Below, piece by piece: positions 1-8,916 of a stretch of 64,000 nucleotides of DNA (position 1 is the first letter of the stretch; each line of letters opens with the position of its first letter). A program made the position numbers and the translations under genes. The notes beneath the pieces are model-generated. The model was not told where the DNA came from. It saw only the letters and a program-made list of their open reading frames with translations, and made no database searches. Origin of the DNA: Acinetobacter portensis (GTDB taxonomy: Bacteria; Pseudomonadota; Gammaproteobacteria; Pseudomonadales; Moraxellaceae); NCBI RefSeq assembly GCF_023158935.1, contig NZ_CP096120.1:1860001-1924000 (forward strand), in the 5' to 3' direction.

Positions 1-225
1 GATAATGCGGATTTTGTCGTGACGACCATGACTAACTACTTCAGCAGTTACAGTAGCACCAGCAACAACTGGAGCACCGATTTGAATGCTTTCGCCATTC
101 ACTAACATTAATACGTCATCAAACGTAATTGTAGCGCCAGTTTCAGCTTTCAATAATTCTACTTTAAGGGTTTCACCCTCAACTACACGGTGCTGTTTAC
201 CACCGCTTTGGATTACTGCGTACAT
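1..225 (-). CDS. rplU: 50S ribosomal protein L21 (3' end cut by window)
   Basis: The minus strand reads [20 protein letters not shown] from an ATG at 225, the conserved N-terminus of L21, a 23S rRNA-binding protein of the large subunit. About 75 codons are visible and the C-terminus lies beyond base 1. The start is supported by GGAG about eight bases upstream on the minus strand. It is divergent from ispB, the usual neighbour in gammaproteobacteria. The family is certain. Confidence 0.95.
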   Translation of the reverse strand, partial: MYAVIQSGGKQHRVVEGETLKVELLKAETGATITFDDVLMLVNGESIQIGAPVVAGATVTAEVVSHGRHDKIRII

Positions 226-646
226 AATGTACTCCAACTTACCCGTGTCGTCGTGCCGATAAAGGAATATACCGAACTTAAGACGTACGCCACTGGGGGT
301 TATACAAGGGCAGAGATTTTAAGCGATATTCAAAAAAACAACAAGTGATTTGCCTTAAAAAATGATAAAGCTCACTGATTATTTTATAAACACCCATCCT
401 TTTTCATATTTGAATGTATTTCATACAAAGAACAACCATCCAATTTAAAGAAAACAAGAGTAAAATAAGCATAATAAATAATGTGTTTGTTGTTGATATA
501 TTTAATTACACGTTCAACTCCTGTTACTATTCTCAGGCTATAGTTAAAATTGTATGATTTGGTTGCATTAATCTGCAATGATGCTTGTAAGCTTTAGATA
601 TTTGTTAAACTAAGTTCCAATTCCAAAAAATGAGGTTCCTCTTCAC
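226..646. other. Divergent intergenic region rplU/ispB
   Basis: About 420 AT-rich bases separate the two divergent genes and must hold both promoters. I cannot place either with confidence. The only sizeable frame, on the minus strand at 384-578, starts at TTG, has no ribosome-binding site and has no recognisable motif, so I do not call it a gene. Confidence 0.5.
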
Positions 647-1624
647 ATGACCATCGATTTTAAGCAAGACATTCTCGCTCCTGTTGCTTCTGATTTTGCC
701 GCGATGGATACATTTATTAACGAAGGGATTACTTCAAAAGTTGCTTTAGTCATGGCTGTTAGTAAGCATGTTGTTGAAGCTGGCGGTAAGCGCATGCGCC
801 CAATTATGTGCTTACTTGCTGCAAAAGCATGTGGTGAAGAAAACTTAGAAAAACACACAAAACTTGCTGCAATTATTGAGATGCTTCATACAGCAACTTT
901 AGTTCATGATGATGTTGTGGATGAGTCTGGTTTACGTCGTGGACGCCCTACTGCAAATGCAACTTGGAATAATCAAACAGCTGTTTTAGTAGGTGATTTT
1001 CTAATTTCACGCTCATTCGATCTTTTGGTTGATTTAGACAACATGAGCTTATTAAAAGATTTCTCTACAGGAACATGTGAAATTGCTGAAGGCGAAGTTT
1101 TACAATTACAATCTCAACACCAACCAGACACAACAGAAGAAACTTATTTAAGTATTATCCACGGCAAAACTTCACGCTTATTTGAACTAGCAACCGAAGG
1201 TTCAGCAATTTTAAGTGGGAAAGATCAATTCCGTGAACCATTACGTAAATACGCAGGTCACTTTGGTAATGCCTTCCAAATTATTGATGACATTTTGGAT
1301 TACACTTCAGATGCTGAAACATTAGGTAAAAATATTGGTGATGATTTAATGGAAGGTAAACCTACTTTGCCTTTAATCTCAGCTTTAGCAAATACCTCTG
1401 GTGAAGAGCGTGAAATTGTTCGAAAAAGTATTGCTACTGGCGGAACAGAAAACTTAGAACGTGTTATTTCAATTGTACAATCTTCAGGTGCACTAGATTA
1501 TTGCCGCAAACGTGCAACTGAAGAAACAGAAGCAGCACTTCAAGCTTTAGCTGTCTTACCAAATACACCATATCGTCAAGCTCTTGAAAATTTGGCTAAA
1601 TTAGCTTTAAACCGTATTCAATAA
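647..1624 (+). CDS. ispB: Octaprenyl diphosphate synthase
   Basis: This 325-residue trans-prenyltransferase condenses farnesyl diphosphate with isopentenyl diphosphate to make the polyprenyl side chain of ubiquinone. The first Asp-rich motif (HDDVVD, residues about 87-92) and the second (IIDDILD, about residue 213) bind the Mg-diphosphates. GGKRMRP near residue 47 is the conserved allylic-substrate motif. Length is normal for IspB (E. coli 323). It lies divergently from rplU, the classical arrangement. The start is backed by GAGG about ten bases upstream. The exact chain length cannot be read from sequence, though Acinetobacter uses ubiquinone-9, so nonaprenyl is possible. Confidence 0.93.
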   Translation: MTIDFKQDILAPVASDFAAMDTFINEGITSKVALVMAVSKHVVEAGGKRMRPIMCLLAAKACGEENLEKHTKLAAIIEMLHTATLVHDDVVDESGLRRGRPTANATWNNQTAVLVGDFLISRSFDLLVDLDNMSLLKDFSTGTCEIAEGEVLQLQSQHQPDTTEETYLSIIHGKTSRLFELATEGSAILSGKDQFREPLRKYAGHFGNAFQIIDDILDYTSDAETLGKNIGDDLMEGKPTLPLISALANTSGEEREIVRKSIATGGTENLERVISIVQSSGALDYCRKRATEETEAALQALAVLPNTPYRQALENLAKLALNRIQ

Positions 1625-1674
1625 AGCATAGCCAAATCTTACAGCTCATTTAAAGAAAGATTTAATACTTGCTT

Positions 1675-3726
1675 ATGCATATAAAACTCAATGATTTATT
1701 CCTAGAAATGCAAGAACAGCTTGATCAAAATCAAGCTGTTTTAGATGATGCTTTGCTTATTGAGTTAGTGGACCGTATTCGTCCTAATGACACCCGAAAT
1801 CAAGACGAAGTTCAGGCAAAATTTAATGCCTTTGTTCAAGCCATTTTAATTACACCAGACGCAGCATCTACCTTACAAAGTTTTGTTTTAAAACTTATTA
1901 GCCAATACAAACAAACGAGTCTTTATGCCGATACCGGTATTTTGTCTTTAGAAGGTTTTTGGAACCAAATTTTCCAACGCTTAGGCTCTCATTTTCTTCC
2001 GCTTATAAGTGATGAAAGCCAACTTCAAGAACTTGTACGTCGAGTTTTTCATCAATATTCAGATCAATATTGGTTAGACAGCATTGAAGATAAACAGTGG
2101 CAACAACTTTTCAGATTACTTAATCAAGGTCATAGCAACCAAGAAGAAAAACGGCTAATCCGTAGTGAAATTATTAAAGCGATTACCGTTTTATCTTATC
2201 GTGTAAGCGGTATTGGGTTATATCCTGAATTTATTAATGCACACCCAGAATTAACTGAATATGAATCTCCATTTTTGGTTCAAAACCGTGAAATCAATGA
2301 TTTTATTCAGCAATATAAACAGCGTCATTTAAATGACAATAATTTAGTTGCCATTATCCCACCCGATGCAGCTCAAGCTCTAGTAATGCTTGAACAATGT
2401 AAAGATGTTACTGCAAAAATCCGTAGATCGACCAAGCGTATTGGCGTGAGTATTAGCTTAACTTATTTACTTTCATTGCTTGAACAATGCCTAGAACGCA
2501 TAGAAATTTTAATTAACTTCATTGTTGAAAAAGATGATGTTCGTTACAACTCTTTAGGCTGGCTGTTAAACGATATTACAACTGCCATTTATAGCGAACG
2601 TAGTGTTCGTTCATTATTGGTCACTAACAGCGAACTTATTGCACTTCAAGTAACAGAAAATGCGAGTAAAACTGGTGAACATTACGTAAGTACAGATAAA
2701 TCTGGATTTTTCGGAATGTATAAATCGGCTGCTGGCGCAGGCGTGATTATTGCCACTATGGCAACTTTAAAAGTATTAATGGCTCGCGCATCTTTAGCAC
2801 CATTAATGCAAGCATTTTCATATAGCATGAATTACTCACTAGGATTCATGCTCATTCATGTTTTGCATTTTACCGTTGCAACCAAACAACCTGCGATGAC
2901 GGCAGCAGCACTTGCATCTACCGTACAGCATCAAAAAGGTTCTAAAACAGCGCAAATTGCAGAACTTGCTGCGCTAATTATTAATATTATTCGAACCCAA
3001 TTTGTGGCAATTTTAGGAAATATCTCTATTGCGATTCCTGTTGCCGCCATTATTGTCATGTTTTGGGATTTTACCTTACATGAACCTTTAATGAACCATT
3101 ACAAAGCTACAAAAACTTTACATGATTTAAATCCATTTACCTCTTTAGCTGTTCCTCATGCTGCTATTGCAGGTGTTTGTCTTTTCTTCTCTGGGTTGTT
3201 GGCTGGTTATTTCGATAATATGGCCGTCTATCGTAAAGTTGGACCACGTATTCAGGCTCATCCTCAACTTCGCAAATACATAAAACAAGAACGCTTAGAT
3301 AAATTCGCTCAATATATTGAGCGTAACCTAGGTGCACTAGCAGGTAACTTCCTGTTTGGTATTATGCTCGGAAGTATGGGAACGCTTGGTTATATTTTAG
3401 GTTTACCTTTAGATATTCGCCATATTGCATTTGCTTCTGCAAACTTTATTCAAGGTTTAATGCTCATTAATGGCACACCGGAAATTGGCTTAATAATTGT
3501 TTCATTTCTGGGTGTATTGCTCATTGGATTAACCAACTTATTTGTCAGTTTTACGCTCACAATTATTGTTGCATTACGCGCCCGTCGTGTACGTTTTGAA
3601 CAATGGAATCCATTAGCAAAATTAGTACTCACTCACTTTTTAACGCGCCCTACTGATTTCTTTTGGCCGCCTAAAAACAAGTTAGAAATAGAAGAAAAAC
3701 AAGAGAGTAAAAAATATCATCACTAA
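1675..3726 (+). CDS. Gcr-type 'site-specific recombinase' family membrane protein
   Basis: The 683-residue protein matches the family labelled SpecificRecomb or Gcr. Its N-terminal 340 residues are helical and soluble-looking. The C-terminal half has at least five strongly hydrophobic segments (for example around residues 395-415, 445-465, 490-510, 555-575 and 620-640). I see no serine- or tyrosine-recombinase catalytic motif, so the name is historical and the function unknown. I chose the ATG at 1675; a TTG at 1669 is in frame but less likely. It follows ispB by about 50 bases and may share its transcript. A hairpin terminator follows at 3802. Confidence 0.75.
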   Translation: MHIKLNDLFLEMQEQLDQNQAVLDDALLIELVDRIRPNDTRNQDEVQAKFNAFVQAILITPDAASTLQSFVLKLISQYKQTSLYADTGILSLEGFWNQIFQRLGSHFLPLISDESQLQELVRRVFHQYSDQYWLDSIEDKQWQQLFRLLNQGHSNQEEKRLIRSEIIKAITVLSYRVSGIGLYPEFINAHPELTEYESPFLVQNREINDFIQQYKQRHLNDNNLVAIIPPDAAQALVMLEQCKDVTAKIRRSTKRIGVSISLTYLLSLLEQCLERIEILINFIVEKDDVRYNSLGWLLNDITTAIYSERSVRSLLVTNSELIALQVTENASKTGEHYVSTDKSGFFGMYKSAAGAGVIIATMATLKVLMARASLAPLMQAFSYSMNYSLGFMLIHVLHFTVATKQPAMTAAALASTVQHQKGSKTAQIAELAALIINIIRTQFVAILGNISIAIPVAAIIVMFWDFTLHEPLMNHYKATKTLHDLNPFTSLAVPHAAIAGVCLFFSGLLAGYFDNMAVYRKVGPRIQAHPQLRKYIKQERLDKFAQYIERNLGALAGNFLFGIMLGSMGTLGYILGLPLDIRHIAFASANFIQGLMLINGTPEIGLIIVSFLGVLLIGLTNLFVSFTLTIIVALRARRVRFEQWNPLAKLVLTHFLTRPTDFFWPPKNKLEIEEKQESKKYHH

Positions 3727-3801
3727 TTATTAGGTAATTAAACTCATTGCTTATCACACAAAATCACATGAAATATGAATAAATAATATGCGCTTGAAAA
3801 A

Positions 3802-3829
3802 AAGTGTACTGACGGGTACACTTTATTTT
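3802..3829 (+). terminator. Terminator after the Gcr-family gene
   Basis: A perfect 9-bp stem (AAAGTGTAC with GTACACTTT) closes on the 6-base loop TGACGG and is followed by ATTTT. It lies 76 bases after the stop codon and is oriented for the plus strand. Confidence 0.65.
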
Positions 3830-4104
3830 CCTTATTAGGTGCACTTTAGCCTGTTGAAACAACAAAAATTTCAACATGCCAATAAATCCGACTAATTTAG
3901 GTTGTTTTCTATTATTAATCAGTATTTTATATACAAATACACAAAGTCTAAAATCTTTTAACTTAAGCTTTATCTAACGCTTATGTCTTTTTAGAATAGA
4001 CTTTTTAATGAAATAACCGTTAATTTATCAACTATTGGCAACACAATTTCTGTATTATTTATAGCCACATAATGTGTTATATACATGTCTTGTTATAAAA
4101 ATAT
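3830..4104. other. AT-rich spacer with one small inverted repeat
   Basis: No gene is visible. The 8-bp inverted repeat TGTTGAAA (3852-3859) and TTTCAACA (3869-3876) is separated by nine bases and lacks a U-tract. Otherwise the region is featureless AT-rich DNA leading into the PAP2 remnant. Confidence 0.4.
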
Positions 4105-4474
4105 ATGGTTATTGCATTCTACTTTTTGGCAATCGTTGAGAGCATTGCAATTCTTTGGACGTTAATATATTTAGTCTCCATATTTTGCCCATCCTCAAAC
4201 TTCCAAATAGTCGAATTTTTGGGATTCACACCCAAGCGCACATACTTTCTATGTTGCAATTTTAGGTTACTTATTTATACACACCAATTTGTAACATCTG
4301 CAATTTAAAGTATTAACTTTATGTGGATGCTTATTTATTGGGGTATCTAGACTGTACCTAGGTATATATGTCCATCCCGATGTCATTTCTAGTCGGGATA
4401 TAGGTTTAATTTGGACGTCACTGCTCTATCTGATTTCCATCAAATACTGTGGTGCAAAAGAATTTATAATTTAG
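4105..4474 (+). pseudogene. Decayed PAP2-family phosphatase upstream of adeI
   Basis: Frame-by-frame reading shows the two catalytic signatures of type 2 phosphatidic acid phosphatases in one frame. HPSAHTF at 4229-4249 corresponds to the PSGH motif. SRLYLGIYVHPD at about 4349-4384 corresponds to the SR...GxHxxxD motif. A TAA at 4292-4294 interrupts this frame between the motifs. A TAG at 4208 closes it upstream, where the coding signal appears to shift to the frame starting at 4105. The frame ends at a TAG at 4472-4474, 26 bases before adeI. Intact family members cleave phosphate from lipid or undecaprenyl-type substrates at the membrane. Here the product cannot be made from a single frame. 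The 5' boundary is uncertain. Confidence 0.6.
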
Positions 4475-4500
4475 ATAGAAAATCTAATTGAGGTGGAAGA

Positions 4501-5724
4501 ATGATGTCGGCAAAGCTTTGGGCACCAGCCCTGACTGCTTGCGCATTAGCAACAAGTATTGCACTTGTTGGTTGTAGCAAAGATCCCAAGGATGCTCAGC
4601 AAGCTGCTGCAGCTCAACAAATGCCACCTACTGAAGTTGGTGTTATCGTTGCACAACCTCAAAGCGTAGAACAGTCTGTAGAACTTTCAGGTCGTACAAC
4701 TGCATTTGAAATTTCAGAAGTACGCCCACAAACAAGTGGTGTTGTCCTTAAGCGTTTATTTGCTGAAGGTAGTTATGTACGTGAAGGTCAAGCGCTGTAT
4801 GAAATTGACTCTCGTACTAATCGTGCAAGTGCTGACAGTGCTCGTGCTGCTCTAACTCGCCAACAAGCAAACCTAAATGTGTTACGTATTAAAGAAGGTC
4901 GTTACCGTCAACTTGTAGGTACAAATGCCATTTCTAAACAAGAATATGATGACATTGTAGCTCAAGTAAAATTAGCTGAAGCAGATGTTGCAGCTTCTCG
5001 TGCTGAAGTTAAAAATGCTGAAATCAATTTAGGCTATTCAACTGTTCGTTCACCTATTTCAGGTCAAACAAACCGTTCAACAATCACTGCTGGTGCATTA
5101 GTAACAGCAAACCAAGAAGCGCCTTTAGTAACAGTTCAACGTCTAGACCCTATTTATGTTGATATTAACCAATCTAGCGCTGAGCTATTGCGTTTACGTC
5201 AACAATTAAGCAAAGGTAGTTTAGATAGCAGCAACAACACTAAAGTGAAGTTAAAGCTTGAAGATGGCAGCGATTATGGTGTTGAAGGTCGTTTAGCGTT
5301 TTCTGATGCAAGCGTGAATCCAGATACTGGTACTGTTACTTTACGTGCAGTATTCCCGAACCCAAATCATTTACTACTTCCTGGTATGTTTGCAAATGCA
5401 CAAATCGTACAAGGTGTAATTCCAAATGCTTACCTTATTCCTCAGGCAGCGCTTACTCGCACGCCAACAGGTCAAGCAATGGCTATGATTGTAAATGCGA
5501 AGGGTCAAGTTGAACCACGTCCTGTAACAACTGTAGCAACTCAAGGTAAAGACTGGATTGTGACTGAAGGCTTAAAAGCTGGTGACAAAGTGATTGTTGA
5601 TGGTATTGCGAAAGTAAAACCTGAACAAGCTGTAGTTGCTAAACCATATCAGCCACAAGGTGCTGCTCCTCAAGGTGCTCAACCTGCGGCGACTACCGAA
5701 CAAAAAGCTACTTCAAATAAATAA
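4501..5724 (+). CDS. adeI: RND efflux periplasmic adaptor AdeI
   Basis: The 407-residue membrane fusion protein links the inner-membrane pump AdeJ to the outer-membrane channel AdeK. A lipoprotein signal ends at LVGC, with Cys25 the probable lipidation site. The barrel-sandwich segment (SGRTTAFEISEVRPQTSG, about residues 63-80), a coiled-coil hairpin (about 100-175) and the beta-barrel domain follow. The C-terminus is Ala/Gln/Pro-rich and variable. Close similarity to A. baumannii AdeI is evident throughout. GAGGTGG lies just before the start and a TATAAT hexamer sits at 4465-4470, but I see no matching -35. It is the first gene of adeIJK; a PAP2 pseudogene abuts it upstream. Confidence 0.95.
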   Translation: MMSAKLWAPALTACALATSIALVGCSKDPKDAQQAAAAQQMPPTEVGVIVAQPQSVEQSVELSGRTTAFEISEVRPQTSGVVLKRLFAEGSYVREGQALYEIDSRTNRASADSARAALTRQQANLNVLRIKEGRYRQLVGTNAISKQEYDDIVAQVKLAEADVAASRAEVKNAEINLGYSTVRSPISGQTNRSTITAGALVTANQEAPLVTVQRLDPIYVDINQSSAELLRLRQQLSKGSLDSSNNTKVKLKLEDGSDYGVEGRLAFSDASVNPDTGTVTLRAVFPNPNHLLLPGMFANAQIVQGVIPNAYLIPQAALTRTPTGQAMAMIVNAKGQVEPRPVTTVATQGKDWIVTEGLKAGDKVIVDGIAKVKPEQAVVAKPYQPQGAAPQGAQPAATTEQKATSNK

Positions 5725-5736
5725 GGGGTAGACTGA

Positions 5737-8700
5737 ATGGCTCAATTCTTTATCCATCGCCCAATTTTTGCTTGGGTGATTGCATTGGTGATTATGTTAG
5801 CTGGTATTCTTACCCTAACAAAAATGCCAATTGCACAGTATCCGACCATTGCACCACCCACTGTCACAATTTCTGCGACGTACCCTGGTGCATCTGCCGA
5901 AACTGTTGAAAATACTGTAACTCAGATCATTGAACAACAGATGAATGGTCTAGATGGCTTACGCTATATTTCTTCAAATAGTGCGGGTAACGGTCAAGCA
6001 TCTATTTCAATTAACTTTGAACAAGGCGTCGATCCAGATATCGCACAAGTTCAAGTTCAAAACAAATTACAATCTGCAACTGCCCTTTTACCTGAAGATG
6101 TTCAACGTCAAGGTGTAAAAGTAACGAAATCTGGTGCAAGCTTTTTACAAGTTTTAGCATTCTATTCGACAAATGACAGCCTTTCTGCAGATGACATTAA
6201 AGACTATGTAAACTCTAATATTTCAGAACCGCTTAGCCGTGTTGCTGGTGTTGGTGAAGTACAAGTATTTGGTGGTTCTTATGCAATGCGTATTTGGATG
6301 GATCCATCCAAAATGGCAAGTTTGCAAGTTACTCCTAGTGATATTGCAACAGCTTTACGTACTCAAAATGCTCAAGTTGCAGTAGGTCAATTAGGTGGTG
6401 CCCCATCTGTTGAAGGTCAAGTACTCAACGCGACTGTAAATGCTCAGAGTTTATTACAAACACCTGAAGAGTTTAAAAATATCTTCCTTAAAAACACAGC
6501 AAATGGTGCTCAAGTTCGCTTAAGTGATGTTGCTCGTGTTGAACTAGGTGCAGATAACTACCAATTCGATTCTAAATTTAATGGTAAGGCTGCTGGTGGT
6601 GTTGCAATTAAACTTGCGACAGGTGCGAATGCACTCGATACAGCAAAAGCTGTTGAAGCACGTTTAAGCGAGTTACGTCATAACTACCCAGAAGGCATGA
6701 AAGACCAACTGGCATTCGATACAACGCCGTTTATTCAACTTTCAATTGAAAGTGTAGTACACACGTTAATCGAAGCTGTTGTACTTGTATTCCTTGTAAT
6801 GTTCTTATTCTTGCAAAACTGGCGTGCCACGATTATTCCAACAATGGCAGTTCCTGTTGTTGTATTAGGTACATTTGCAGTTATTAATGTATTCGGTTTC
6901 TCAATTAACACGCTCACTATGTTCGCAATGGTTCTTGCCATTGGTCTATTGGTAGATGATGCGATTGTTGTGGTCGAAAACGTTGAACGATTAATGGTTG
7001 AGGAACATTTAGATCCTGTTACAGCCACTGAAAATTCAATGAAGCAAATTTCAGGTGCGTTAATTGGTATTACTTCTGTATTGACTGCAGTATTCGTACC
7101 AATGGCATTCATGAGTGGTACAACAGGTGTAATTTATCGTCAATTCTCTGTAACACTTGTAACTGCAATGATTCTTTCATTAATTGTTGCACTTACATTT
7201 ACACCTGCGCTTTGTGCCACCATGTTAAAACAACATGATCCAAACAAAGCTGAAAGCAATGGTTTCTTTGCTCGTTTCTTCCGTTCGTTCAATACTAATT
7301 TTGACAAGCTAGCAACCAAATACCAAGGTGGTGTAAACCGCTTAACACACGCGAAAGTCTTCTCTGGCGTGATTTATGTTGCTGTTATTGCAGTAATGGG
7401 ACTGTTATTCACAAAACTACCGACTTCATTCCTTCCAGATGAAGACCAAGGTGTCGTGATGACCTTAGTTCAATTACCGCCAAACGCATCTTTAGACCGT
7501 ACAGATAAAACCGTTACAGCAATGACTAACTATTTCTTGAACAATGAAAAAGATTATGTCGAATCTGTATTTAGTGTAGCGGGCTTCTCGTTTACAGGTG
7601 TTGGTCAAAATGCTGGTCTTGCTTTCATTAAATTGAAAGATTGGAGCGAACGTACTACACCAGAATCACAAGTAGGTGCAATTATCCAACGTGGTATGGC
7701 GCTGAACATGATTGTGAAAGATGCATCTTACATCATGCCATTACAACTTCCTGCAATGCCTGAATTGGGTGTAAGTGCAGGCTTTAACTTCCAACTTAAG
7801 GATGCAGGTGGTCAAGGTCACGATGCTCTTCTTGCTGCACGAAATACCATTCTTGGTTTAGCGGCTCAAGATAAGCGCTTAACAGGCGTACGTCCAAATG
7901 GCCAAGAGGATACTCCTCAATACAAAATCACTGTAGATCAAGCGCAAGCAGGTGCTATGGGCATTAGTATTGCGGAAATCAATGCGACTATGGGTATGGC
8001 TTGGAGTGGTTCTTACATTAATGACTTCGTTGATCGTGGTCGTGTGAAGAAAGTTTATGTTCAAGGCGAAGCAAATGCACGTATGGTGCCTGAAGACTTG
8101 AACAAATGGTACGTTCGTAACAACCAAGGCACTATGGTTCCATTCTCTGCATTCGCAACTGGCGAATGGACTTATGGTTCACCGCGTCTTGAGCGTTATA
8201 ACGGTATTGCCTCTATGAACATTCAAGGTACACCGGCTCCTGGTGTCAGTTCTGGTGATGCAATGTTAGCAATGGAAGAAATTGCGGCTAAGTTACCATC
8301 TATGGGCTTGCAAGGCTTCGATTATGAGTGGACTGGTTTATCTCTAGAAGAACGTGATTCTGGCTCTCAAACTCCATTCCTAATGGCACTTTCGATTCTT
8401 ATCGTATTCCTTTGCCTAGCTGCATTGTATGAAAGTTGGTCTATTCCATTCTCTGTAATTATGGTGATTCCACTGGGTATTGTTGGTGCAGTATTGCTAA
8501 CCTATCTAGGTATGTTATTAACAAAAGATCCAAATCTTTCGAATAACATTTACTTTAAAGTTGCCCTAATTGCTGTAATTGGTCTATCTGCTAAAAATGC
8601 GATTTTGATTGTTGAGTTTGCAAAAGAACTTCAAGAAAAAGGTGAAGAACTTTTCGATGCAACTTTACATGCAGCGAAAATGCGTTTACGTCCAATCATT

Positions 8701-8916
8701 ATGACAACCTTAGCTTTTGGTTTTGGTGTACTTCCTCTTGCACTTGCTTCAGGTGCTGGTGCAGGTAGTCAGCACTCTGTGGGTTATGGCGTACTTGGTG
8801 GCGTAATTAGCTCAACACTTCTTGGTATTTTCTTTATCCCTGTATTCTATATTTGGGTACGAAGTATCTTTAAGTACAAACCAAAACAACAAAATAATCA
8901 GGAGCAATCATCGTGA
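5737..8916 (+). CDS. adeJ: RND multidrug efflux transporter AdeJ
   Basis: This 1059-residue proton-driven pump belongs to the HAE-1 family and exports many drugs from the periplasm and inner membrane through AdeK. It shows the two-fold repeat of six transmembrane segments plus a large periplasmic loop. The proton-relay pair in TM4 is present (GLLVDDAIVVVENVER, Asp407-Asp408), and the second-half Lys lies in GLSAKNAILIVEFAKE. Length equals A. baumannii AdeJ within a residue. It starts 12 bases after adeI behind AAGGGG. Its TGA overlaps the adeK ATG, indicating translational coupling. Confidence 0.96.
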   Translation: MAQFFIHRPIFAWVIALVIMLAGILTLTKMPIAQYPTIAPPTVTISATYPGASAETVENTVTQIIEQQMNGLDGLRYISSNSAGNGQASISINFEQGVDPDIAQVQVQNKLQSATALLPEDVQRQGVKVTKSGASFLQVLAFYSTNDSLSADDIKDYVNSNISEPLSRVAGVGEVQVFGGSYAMRIWMDPSKMASLQVTPSDIATALRTQNAQVAVGQLGGAPSVEGQVLNATVNAQSLLQTPEEFKNIFLKNTANGAQVRLSDVARVELGADNYQFDSKFNGKAAGGVAIKLATGANALDTAKAVEARLSELRHNYPEGMKDQLAFDTTPFIQLSIESVVHTLIEAVVLVFLVMFLFLQNWRATIIPTMAVPVVVLGTFAVINVFGFSINTLTMFAMVLAIGLLVDDAIVVVENVERLMVEEHLDPVTATENSMKQISGALIGITSVLTAVFVPMAFMSGTTGVIYRQFSVTLVTAMILSLIVALTFTPALCATMLKQHDPNKAESNGFFARFFRSFNTNFDKLATKYQGGVNRLTHAKVFSGVIYVAVIAVMGLLFTKLPTSFLPDEDQGVVMTLVQLPPNASLDRTDKTVTAMTNYFLNNEKDYVESVFSVAGFSFTGVGQNAGLAFIKLKDWSERTTPESQVGAIIQRGMALNMIVKDASYIMPLQLPAMPELGVSAGFNFQLKDAGGQGHDALLAARNTILGLAAQDKRLTGVRPNGQEDTPQYKITVDQAQAGAMGISIAEINATMGMAWSGSYINDFVDRGRVKKVYVQGEANARMVPEDLNKWYVRNNQGTMVPFSAFATGEWTYGSPRLERYNGIASMNIQGTPAPGVSSGDAMLAMEEIAAKLPSMGLQGFDYEWTGLSLEERDSGSQTPFLMALSILIVFLCLAALYESWSIPFSVIMVIPLGIVGAVLLTYLGMLLTKDPNLSNNIYFKVALIAVIGLSAKNAILIVEFAKELQEKGEELFDATLHAAKMRLRPIIMTTLAFGFGVLPLALASGAGAGSQHSVGYGVLGGVISSTLLGIFFIPVFYIWVRSIFKYKPKQQNNQEQSS

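Noticed and set aside
384..578. 64-codon minus-strand frame upstream of ispB
   Set aside because: It starts at TTG, lacks a ribosome-binding site and has no motif; it lies in the AT-rich divergent promoter region.
6735..7112. 125-codon Thr/Asn/Ile-rich frame antisense to adeJ
   Set aside because: It is a shadow of the conserved membrane-coding region; codon bias belongs to adeJ.
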